From an uncultured Eubacteriales bacterium (GTDB lineage: Bacteria > Bacillota > Clostridia > Oscillospirales > Acutalibacteraceae): DNA of 5,279 nt. The stretch spans positions 1 to 5,279 of the forward strand of contig ONWY01000108.1 of NCBI GenBank assembly GCA_900321665.1. Reading direction: 5' to 3'. Positions 1-5,279 of the stretch are shown piece after piece (position 1 is the stretch's first letter; each line of letters opens with the position of its first letter). A program made the position numbers and the translations under genes. A model generated the notes under the pieces. That model made no database searches. It was not told the origin of the DNA and was given only the letters and a program-made list of their open reading frames with translations.

Positions 1-630
1 TCAAAAATGAATTTATACATTTCTCTATACGGCTTCACGCGCAAAAGAGTGCTGACAAGTATCTTTATTGTCATTCTTGCTATCGTGTTTGTTGCATTGA
101 TTATTCGCACCTTTGCCGCCAAATTTCCGTATATGAAAATGATTGCCGTTTGCGCAGCTTGCGTTTTGATTGCGGTCGGGTATGCCGATATTGATTACCG
201 CATTACAAAATATAATTTCGAGCAATATCAGCGCGGGCAGCTGACAATTTTAGATACAGACGGCGGTTTTATAGATGAAATGGGCGATAGCGCTATTGAT
301 TATATCTACAAATTTGCCACCGAGGGCAAGGGCGATATCAAAGCGCGTGCTCAATCAAAGCTTTGCGAGCTGTGGGGCAGGCAAAATGTAAAGCACTATT
401 ACTCCTTTAATCTTCCCAAGAGCGAAACCCTGCTGTCCTATAACCGCGCAAGAGTGCGCTCCGAAGCGGTTTTAAAGTATTGTAATCAAGATTATAAATA
501 TGACGCTTTCTTCCAAACCTTTTTAGCGGATATGGGTTATGATTACGCGCACACCGTCGGCATTTTGCCGGAGCATTTACATGATTATTGTTATGATTAT
601 GAGTGCGCGAGAGATAGAGAAATTGAATAA
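1..630 (+). CDS. DUF4173/DUF4153-like membrane protein, C-terminal part (5' end outside the window)
   Basis: The reading frame is open to the left edge and stops with TAA at 628-630. An ATG at 7 would give 207 residues, but only six bases precede it, so no ribosome-binding site can be seen and I treat the gene as truncated by the window. Counting from that ATG, two hydrophobic segments, about 16-33 and 43-60, look like transmembrane helices. A soluble tail of about 145 residues follows, rich in Tyr, Asp and Cys. The run YISLYGFTRKRV just before the first helix, and ADIDYRITKYNFEQYQRGQL after the second, resemble the end of DUF4173/DUF4153 integral membrane proteins of Firmicutes, which usually carry several more helices upstream. 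Their biochemical role is unknown to me. The family call rests on remembered similarity and is moderate. A strong terminator 12 bases after the stop separates it from the topoisomerase operon. Confidence 0.6.
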   Translation, partial: SKMNLYISLYGFTRKRVLTSIFIVILAIVFVALIIRTFAAKFPYMKMIAVCAACVLIAVGYADIDYRITKYNFEQYQRGQLTILDTDGGFIDEMGDSAIDYIYKFATEGKGDIKARAQSKLCELWGRQNVKHYYSFNLPKSETLLSYNRARVRSEAVLKYCNQDYKYDAFFQTFLADMGYDYAHTVGILPEHLHDYCYDYECARDREIE

Positions 631-641
631 ATGATTTTTTT

Positions 642-692
642 AAAGGGCATCTTTACCGCTACGCGGCGGAAGGATGCCTTTTCTTCTTTTTT
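642..692 (+). terminator. Rho-independent terminator of the upstream gene
   Basis: AAAGGGCATC (642-651) pairs over ten positions with GATGCCTTTT (673-682), with one G-U pair. Inside the loop CCGC (656-659) can pair with GCGG (666-669). The T-rich run at 679-692 follows the stem, interrupted only by two C. The structure starts 12 bases after the stop codon of the upstream membrane-protein gene. The opposite strand has no T tract after the stem, so it should work on + strand transcripts only. Confidence 0.85.
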
Positions 693-693
693 G

Positions 694-714
694 AATGCGA
701 AAAAACGCATTTTT
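694..714 (+). terminator. Second small U-tailed hairpin, possible back-up terminator
   Basis: AATGCG (694-699) pairs perfectly with CGCATT (706-711) around an all-A loop (700-705), and TTT follows. The stem is only six base pairs with three G-C pairs, so it would be weak alone. Its position directly after the T tract of the stronger terminator suggests a tandem terminator that insulates the downstream promoter. It could also be a chance AT-rich hairpin. Confidence 0.4.
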
Positions 715-747
715 ATGTCGATAAACGGTGTATTTTGGGAATTTAAC

Positions 748-777
748 TTGACAAATATACTATATATTGTGTAAAAT
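748..777 (+). promoter_or_regulatory. Sigma-A type promoter for the parE-parC operon
   Basis: A perfect -35 box TTGACA (748-753) is followed 18 bases later by TAAAAT (772-777), a 5/6 match to TATAAT. The predicted start of transcription is near 784, giving a leader of about 42 bases before the parE ATG. The spacer is almost entirely A/T with an alternating TATATATT stretch, and the G/C-poor character continues through the leader. No extended -10 TG is present. No operator is obvious. It is the only good promoter seen ahead of the two topoisomerase genes. Confidence 0.75.
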
Positions 778-815
778 AATATAGATTTTGTTTTAAAACT
801 TTATTTATTATTTAT

Positions 816-820
816 AGGAG
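816..820 (+). promoter_or_regulatory. Ribosome-binding site of parE
   Basis: AGGAG lies five bases before the ATG at 826 and fixes that codon as the start. The stretch from 814 into the fourth codon is nearly identical to the same region of the next gene. Confidence 0.85.
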
Positions 821-825
821 AAAAC

Positions 826-2832
826 ATGGCAAAAAAAGCAAAAGGCAGTTACGGAAATGAAGATATTGTCCACTTAAAAGGGCCTGACCAGGTGCGCTTG
901 CGCCCGGCAGTGATTTTCGGCTCCGACGGTATCGAGGGCTGCGAACATTCATTTTTTGAAATTCTCTCCAATTCCATTGATGAAGCGAGGGAAGGGCACG
1001 GCAAGAAAATCATTATCACGCAATATGCGGATGATTCTTTAGAGGTGCAGGATTTTGGCCGCGGTATCCCGGTAGAATTTAACAAAAAAGAAAATCGCTA
1101 CAATTGGGAGCTTGTGTTTTGCGAGCTGTATGCGGGCGGTAAGTACAATACCAACCAGGCAGGCAGCTCCTATACCTACTCGCTCGGTTTAAACGGCTTG
1201 GGGCTTTGTGCCACCCAATTTGCGAGCGAATATATGGATGCGGAAATCATCACCGGCGGTTATCAGTACAATTTTCATTTTGAAAAGGGCTTCAATGTCG
1301 GCGGCATGCAAAAGCAGCCTTACTCCGGCAGGCAAACCGGCACCAAAATCCATTGGAAGCCGGATTTGAAGGTCTTTACCGATATCCACATCGAAACCGC
1401 GCACTTGGTGGAAACCATCAAGCGGCAATCGGTAGTCAATGCCGGGGTGCAGTTTGTCTTTAAAAAGCAAATCGGCTCCACAAGCAAGTTTGAAACCACC
1501 GAGTTTTTGTACGAGCACGGGATTACGGATTATGTGGAAGAGCTTGCGGCGGGCACAGCTTTTTCCACGGTGCAGTATTGGGAAAACGAAGCCGAGGGTA
1601 AGGATAGAGAGGATTTAGATACCTACAAGGTCAAAATGACCGCTGCGCTGTGCTTCTCCAACAAGGTACAGTGCAAGGAGTATTACCACAATTCCTCCTT
1701 CCTCGAGCACGGCGGCGCACCCGAGAAGGCAGTCAAAACCGCCTTTATCAACCAGATTGATAATTACCTAAAATCCAACGGCAAATATGTTAAGAGCGAC
1801 GGCAAAATCACCATTCAGGATATTGATGATTGCCTGATTTTGGTCGTTTCCTCCTTCTCAACCCAAACCTCTTACGAAAACCAAACCAAAAAGGCAATTA
1901 CCAACAAGTTTATCCAAGAGGCGCTGACCGAGATGTTCAAGCACCAGCTTGAAATCTACTTTATCGAGAATAAGGATGAAGCCGATAAAATCACCAACCA
2001 GGTGCTTATCAATATGCGCTCGCGCGTGCGCGCGGAGGCTTCGCGCGTGGCAATCAAAACCAAGCTTAAAAACTCGACCGATATGATTAACCGCGTCGAA
2101 AAATTTGTGGACTGCCGCTCCAAAATTGTGGAGGAGCGCGAGCTGTACATCGTGGAGGGTGACTCCGCGAAGGGCTCCGTGGTGCAGGGCAGATTCCCCG
2201 AATTTCAGGCGGTAATGCCGGTCAGAGGTAAGATATTAAACTGCTTAAAGAGCGATTATGCCAAGATTTTTAAGAGCCCCATTATTACCGATTTAATCCG
2301 CGTTTTAGGCTGCGGTGTGGAGGTAGAGAGCAAGGGCAAAAACAAGGATATCAACAATTTTGATTTAAAAGCGCTGCGCTGGAACAAAATCATCATTTGT
2401 ACCGATGCGGATGTGGACGGTTTCCAAATCCGCACCCTGATTTTAACCATGATTTACCGCTTGATGCCTACCCTGATTGAGGAGGGGAAGGTGTTTATTG
2501 CAGAATCTCCGCTGTTTGAAATCACCTTTAAAAATCAAACCTACTTTGCCTACTCCGAGGCGGAAAAAGCCAAGGTTTTGGCGGAAATCGGTGAAGAAAA
2601 TGCCAAAAAGGTCATCATTCAGCGCTCAAAGGGTCTTGGTGAAAACGACCCCGAGATGATGAATATGACCACGATGAACCCGAAAACAAGGCGACTTATC
2701 AAGGTTGAAACCGAGGCGGCGGAAAACACCTTCGAGATGTTTAACCTGCTTTTGGGCGATAACCTGCAGGGCAGAAAAGACTATATTACCGCAAACGGGC
2801 ATCTTTACTTGGATGATGCCGATTTAATGTAA
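826..2832 (+). CDS. parE: Type IIA DNA topoisomerase subunit B (topoisomerase IV ParE-like, GyrB family)
   Basis: This is the ATP-hydrolysing subunit of a type IIA topoisomerase; with the A subunit it passes one DNA duplex through another. At 668 residues it is near the usual 630-650 of Firmicutes GyrB/ParE. The order is: GHKL ATPase domain (about 20-240) with catalytic Glu E45, N49, D76, GRGIP at 78-82, AGGK at 103-106, ATP lid 119-126 and TGT at 171-173; transducer domain (about 240-420) with the ATP-contacting QTK at 353-355; TOPRIM domain with EGDSA at 444-448, PVRGKILN at 465-472 and the Mg-binding acids D527, D529 and D531; then KGLGE at 602-606 and the TTMNP.TRRL motif. Catalytic residues are all present. 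Departures from the classical family are F77 in place of Asp/Asn, lid LGLNGLG for GGLHGVG, T143 at the position of E. coli GyrB R136, and FQ (533-534) for Ser-His. The name parE rather than gyrB depends on the partner, which lacks a GyrA box; confidence in the family is very high, in the ParE assignment moderate. Confidence 0.95.
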   Translation: MAKKAKGSYGNEDIVHLKGPDQVRLRPAVIFGSDGIEGCEHSFFEILSNSIDEAREGHGKKIIITQYADDSLEVQDFGRGIPVEFNKKENRYNWELVFCELYAGGKYNTNQAGSSYTYSLGLNGLGLCATQFASEYMDAEIITGGYQYNFHFEKGFNVGGMQKQPYSGRQTGTKIHWKPDLKVFTDIHIETAHLVETIKRQSVVNAGVQFVFKKQIGSTSKFETTEFLYEHGITDYVEELAAGTAFSTVQYWENEAEGKDREDLDTYKVKMTAALCFSNKVQCKEYYHNSSFLEHGGAPEKAVKTAFINQIDNYLKSNGKYVKSDGKITIQDIDDCLILVVSSFSTQTSYENQTKKAITNKFIQEALTEMFKHQLEIYFIENKDEADKITNQVLINMRSRVRAEASRVAIKTKLKNSTDMINRVEKFVDCRSKIVEERELYIVEGDSAKGSVVQGRFPEFQAVMPVRGKILNCLKSDYAKIFKSPIITDLIRVLGCGVEVESKGKNKDINNFDLKALRWNKIIICTDADVDGFQIRTLILTMIYRLMPTLIEEGKVFIAESPLFEITFKNQTYFAYSEAEKAKVLAEIGEENAKKVIIQRSKGLGENDPEMMNMTTMNPKTRRLIKVETEAAENTFEMFNLLLGDNLQGRKDYITANGHLYLDDADLM

Positions 2833-2843
2833 CAAAGCACAAT

Positions 2844-2848
2844 AGGAG
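2844..2848 (+). promoter_or_regulatory. Ribosome-binding site of parC
   Basis: AGGAG lies in the 21-base gap after the parE stop and five bases before the ATG at 2854, the same spacing as in parE. No promoter or terminator fits in the gap, so both genes should be read from one transcript. Confidence 0.85.
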
Positions 2849-2853
2849 AAACA

Positions 2854-5100
2854 ATGGCAAAAAAGAAAAAGACAAAGGAAGTATCGCATATTGTGGAGCT
2901 AAGCGATAATATCCACATTGAGGGTGCCGGCACCTTAGTGGAGCAGCCGATTACCCAAACGCTGACCAAAAACTATATGCCCTATGCGATGAGCGTGATT
3001 TTAAGCCGTGCTATCCCGGAGATAGACGGCTTCAAGCCCTCTCACCGCAAGCTGCTTTACTCGATGTATTTAGATAAATTGCTCGAGGGCAAGCGCGCGA
3101 AGAGCGCGAAGATTGTCGGCGATGTGATGAAGCTTAATCCCCACGGCGATTCCTCCATTTACGATACCATGGTGCGCCTGTCAAAGGGGCACGAGGCATT
3201 GCTCAACCCCTATGTCGATTCCAAGGGTAACTTCGGTAAGGCATATTCCAGAGATATGGCATATGCGGCTTCAAGATATACCGAGGCAAAGCTCGCGCCC
3301 ATCTGCGTGGAACTGTTTGGCGATATTAATAAGGATACGGTTGACTTTGTGCCAAACTACGATAATACCATGACCGAGCCGACCTTGTTGCCGGTTACCT
3401 TTCCGACCGTGCTCGCCAATATTACCACCGGCATTGCAGTCGGCATGGCAAGCTCGATTTGCTCGTTTAATTTAAAGGAGCTGTGCGAAACGACCATTGA
3501 GGTTTTGCGCAATAAAGACCATGTGATTTGCGATACATTGATGGGTCCCGATTTCCCGGGCGGCGGCTACTTTATCTATGATAGGGAAGCGCTCGAGAAG
3601 GTGGTGGAAACCGGGCGCGGCGGCTTGAAGGTGCGCGCAAAATATGAATATGATAAAAAGAATAACTGCATCGATATTACCGAAATCCCGCCCACGGCGA
3701 CAGTGGAGGCAATTATCGATAAGGTCGTGGAGCTTGCCAAAACCGGCGCGGTGAAGGAGGTTTCCGATATCCGCGATGAAACCGGTATGCAGGGCTTGCG
3801 CCTGACCATTGATTTAAAGCGCGGTACCGACCCCGAGAAGCTGATGGCGAAGCTCTTTAAGCAAACCCAGCTGGAGGATTCCTTCCCCTGTAATTTCAAT
3901 GTTTTGGTGGATGGCACCCCGCGCGTGATGGGTGTCAGGGAAATCATCGAGCAGTGGGCGCGCTTTCGCATTGAGTGCGTGCGCCGCAGAACCGCCTTTA
4001 CCAGAGACAGGCGCGCAAAGCAGCTGCACCTGCTCGAGGGCTTGCAGAAAATTTTGTTGGATATCGATAAAGCTATCAAAATTATCCGCGAGACCGATGA
4101 GGAAGCCGATGTTGTGCCGAATTTGATGATTGGCTTCGGCATTGATAAAATCCAAGCCGAGTATGTTGCGGAAATCAAGCTACGCCATTTAAACAGAGAG
4201 TTTATTCTCAAGCGCACGAGAGATATCGAGAAAATCCGCGAGGAAATTGCAAGCTTAGATGCAATTTTGGAAAGCAAATCGCGCATCAAAACCATCATTA
4301 TTAAAGAGCTTAAAGCGGTGATAGAAAAATACGGTGCGGAGAGAAAAACCAAGCTGTTATATTTGGATGAAATTGCCGAGGAGGAAATCGAGGAGGAAAT
4401 TCCCGATTACGCGGTGACAGTCTTTTTCACCAAGGAGGGCTATTTCAAGAAAATCACCCCGCTTTCACTGCGCATGGCTTCCGACCAAAAGCTCAAAGAG
4501 GGCGATGAGGTGTTCCAACAGGTGGAAACAACCAACGCGAAGGAAGTGCTGTTCTTTACCGATAAATGTCAGGTTTACAAGGCGCGCATTTCCGATTTCG
4601 GCGATTCCAAAGCCTCCGTATTGGGCGATTATATTCCGAGCGCCCTCGGGATGGATAGTGATGAAAAGGCGCGCTATATGGTCATTCTTGACAGCTACAA
4701 GGGCTATATGCTCTTTGCTTTTGATAACGGTAAGCTTGCCAAGGTCGAAATGAGCGCGTATGAAACCAAATCCAACCGCAAGAAGCTTATTAAAGCATAT
4801 TGTGCAAAATTCCCGTTGGCGGATTTGATGTATATCGAGGAGGATGCGCAAATTGTGCTCACTTCCTCTTCTACCAGAATGTTATTAATCGACACGGCGA
4901 TTATCGCGCCGAAAACGACAAAGGATACCCAGGGCGTCGCCGTGATGCGGCAAAAGAAAAATCAGGCAGTAGAGAGCATTCGCCTCTACCGCGAGGGTGA
5001 GTTTGAAAAGCCCTATCGCTACAAAACCAAAAATCTCCCCGCGCTCGGCGCTTTCCCGAGCGAAGAGGATTTGGGCGAGCAGATGAGCTTTACAAGTTAG
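2854..5100 (+). CDS. parC: Type IIA DNA topoisomerase subunit A (topoisomerase IV ParC-like, GyrA family)
   Basis: This is the DNA cleavage and rejoining subunit. It makes the double-strand gate through a tyrosine-phosphate bond and pairs with the preceding B subunit. Domains in order: winged-helix domain (about 40-150) with DGFKPSHRKLLYSM at 58-71, the quinolone-region helix PHGDSSIYD at 96-104, and the active-site pair R141-Y142 in AASRYTEAKL; tower domain (about 160-370); coiled-coil arms (about 370-495); an acidic linker EEEIEEEI (509-516); and a beta-pinwheel C-terminal domain (about 518-715) in which about four strand-pair repeats can be seen. At 748 residues it matches E. coli ParC (752) better than GyrA (875). 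The usual GyrA box QRRGGKG is absent where expected (541-553 reads MASDQKLKEGDEV), arguing against negative supercoiling activity. S100 and D104, equivalent to E. coli GyrA S83 and D87, are the quinolone-sensitive residues. The conserved NIPPHN motif reads SICSFN (201-206). The family is certain; the ParC name is likely. Confidence 0.95.
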   Translation: MAKKKKTKEVSHIVELSDNIHIEGAGTLVEQPITQTLTKNYMPYAMSVILSRAIPEIDGFKPSHRKLLYSMYLDKLLEGKRAKSAKIVGDVMKLNPHGDSSIYDTMVRLSKGHEALLNPYVDSKGNFGKAYSRDMAYAASRYTEAKLAPICVELFGDINKDTVDFVPNYDNTMTEPTLLPVTFPTVLANITTGIAVGMASSICSFNLKELCETTIEVLRNKDHVICDTLMGPDFPGGGYFIYDREALEKVVETGRGGLKVRAKYEYDKKNNCIDITEIPPTATVEAIIDKVVELAKTGAVKEVSDIRDETGMQGLRLTIDLKRGTDPEKLMAKLFKQTQLEDSFPCNFNVLVDGTPRVMGVREIIEQWARFRIECVRRRTAFTRDRRAKQLHLLEGLQKILLDIDKAIKIIRETDEEADVVPNLMIGFGIDKIQAEYVAEIKLRHLNREFILKRTRDIEKIREEIASLDAILESKSRIKTIIIKELKAVIEKYGAERKTKLLYLDEIAEEEIEEEIPDYAVTVFFTKEGYFKKITPLSLRMASDQKLKEGDEVFQQVETTNAKEVLFFTDKCQVYKARISDFGDSKASVLGDYIPSALGMDSDEKARYMVILDSYKGYMLFAFDNGKLAKVEMSAYETKSNRKKLIKAYCAKFPLADLMYIEEDAQIVLTSSSTRMLLIDTAIIAPKTTKDTQGVAVMRQKKNQAVESIRLYREGEFEKPYRYKTKNLPALGAFPSEEDLGEQMSFTS
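4378..4401 (+). repeat. Tandem 12-bp repeat in the parC linker
   Basis: GAGGAGGAAATC is followed directly by GAGGAGGAAATT, 11 of 12 bases identical. It encodes EEEI twice (residues 509-516), an acidic hinge between the coiled-coil core and the C-terminal pinwheel. Each copy contains a perfect AGGAGG, the strongest kind of Shine-Dalgarno match, inside the gene. Confidence 0.8.
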
Positions 5101-5103
5101 GCT

Positions 5104-5137
5104 GGCGAAAGTTGAACCCAGATAGGTTTCCATCGCC
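5104..5137 (+). other. Stem-loop just after the parC stop
   Basis: GGCGA (5104-5108) can pair with TCGCC (5133-5137), enclosing AACC (5115-5118) paired with GGTT (5125-5128), with an internal loop between. A pyrimidine-rich TCTTTCTCC follows, with too few T for a clear terminator. Its right arm overlaps the left arm of the larger palindrome at 5126-5232, so the two structures exclude each other. It could be part of the 3' end of the parE-parC transcript; the evidence is base pairing only. Confidence 0.35.
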
Positions 5138-5232
5138 TCTTTCTCCAAAATATTTCGTTAAAACGGCTTGAAATGCGCCGGCATTCCTTCGCCCTTTTGC
5201 CTTATCTTTTGAAAAAATAGGCAGATGGAAAC
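5126..5232. repeat. Long imperfect palindrome (107 nt) downstream of parC
   Basis: GTTTCCATCGCCT (5126-5138) is the reverse complement of AGGCAGATGGAAAC (5219-5232) apart from one bulged A at 5223. Moving inward on the same axis, CAAAA (5146-5150) pairs with TTTTG (5207-5211), AAAA (5160-5163) with TTTT (5195-5198), GGC (5165-5167) with GCC (5191-5193), and AATGC (5172-5176) with GCATT (5181-5185) around a GCCG loop. The two arms therefore fold into one long hairpin centred near 5179, on DNA or as RNA from either strand. It may be a small non-autonomous mobile or interspersed repeat, a structured RNA, or a two-way terminator. No flanking target duplication is obvious. Confidence 0.65.
5160..5198. 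terminator. Central stem-loop of the palindrome, candidate two-way terminator
   Basis: AAAA(C)GGC at 5160-5167 pairs with GCC(C)TTTT at 5191-5198, with a C-C mismatch, and AATGC/GCATT closes a GCCG tetraloop after an internal loop. On the + strand the stem ends in TTTT followed by the T-rich GCCTTATCTTTT; on the - strand it ends in GTTTTAACG. It lies 60 bases after the parC stop and is the best termination candidate for the operon, though the internal loop and the short T runs make it weaker than the one at 642-692. Confidence 0.4.
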
Positions 5233-5279
5233 TGCAAAACACCTCCCGCTTAGAAATTTTTGTGATAATTTGCGCGAAT

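Noticed and set aside
763..768. TATATT as an alternative -10 box
   Set aside because: It is only 9 bases after the TTGACA, too close; TAAAAT at 772-777 has acceptable spacing.
1189..1518. 109-residue - strand frame inside parE
   Set aside because: Antisense shadow of conserved ATPase codons with no start signal.
3576..4352. 258-residue open frame on the - strand
   Set aside because: It lies fully inside parC, antisense, with Ser/Ile-rich composition typical of a shadow frame and no ribosome-binding site or known motif.
4465..4851. 128-residue - strand frame inside parC
   Set aside because: Antisense shadow of the pinwheel domain; no start site, motif or context supports it.
826..5100. Naming the pair gyrB-gyrA
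   Set aside because: The A subunit lacks a GyrA box and has a short C-terminal domain; gyrase remains possible only if experiments show supercoiling.
4885..5148. 87-residue - strand frame crossing the parC end
   Set aside because: Most of it is antisense to parC, its start would be TTG without a clear Shine-Dalgarno, and the protein resembles no family I know.
5168..5214. TTGAAA sequences as -35 boxes of a downstream + strand promoter
   Set aside because: No acceptable -10 box lies 16-18 bases after either copy.
1..5279. tRNA, rRNA, CRISPR array, transposase or prophage genes
   Set aside because: No cloverleaf, spaced direct repeats, or transposase or integrase motifs were seen in either strand.

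Overview
The window looks like a piece of a low-to-moderate GC Firmicutes chromosome, most likely a Clostridia member of the Oscillospirales type. This is inferred from strong AGGAG ribosome-binding sites five bases before ATG, a TTGACA-type sigma-A promoter, mixed AAA/AAG and GCG/GCC codon use, and an upstream gene that resembles the DUF4173/DUF4153 membrane proteins common in that group. All recognisable genes lie on the + strand.

Layout: (1) 1-630 is the 3' part of a membrane-protein gene that probably starts outside the window. (2) 631-825 is a compact intergenic region with a strong intrinsic terminator (642-692), a second small U-tailed hairpin (694-714), one good promoter (748-777) and an AT-rich leader. 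(3) 826-2832 and 2854-5100 are a two-gene operon encoding both subunits of a type IIA DNA topoisomerase: a ParE/GyrB-like ATPase subunit (668 aa) and a ParC/GyrA-like cleavage subunit (748 aa), 21 bp apart. (4) 5101-5279 has no convincing gene. It holds a long imperfect palindrome (5126-5232) with nested stem-loops.

The two large proteins should form an A2B2 enzyme. The B subunit binds ATP (GHKL domain) and supplies the Mg-binding TOPRIM acids; the A subunit supplies the active-site tyrosine (Y142) that cuts and rejoins DNA. The A subunit lacks a recognisable GyrA box (QRRGGKG type) and has a short C-terminal domain, so a topoisomerase IV-like decatenase/relaxase is more likely than a supercoiling gyrase. 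The names parE and parC follow from that but are not certain.

The catalytic residues are intact, yet several positions that are nearly invariant in textbook GyrB/ParE and GyrA/ParC differ: the aminocoumarin-contact arginine, the ATP-lid motif, the DADxDGSH motif and the NIPPHN motif. The pair is therefore an active-looking but divergent lineage. The least explained feature is the 107-nt palindrome after parC, which may be a structured RNA, a terminator element or a small mobile/interspersed repeat.
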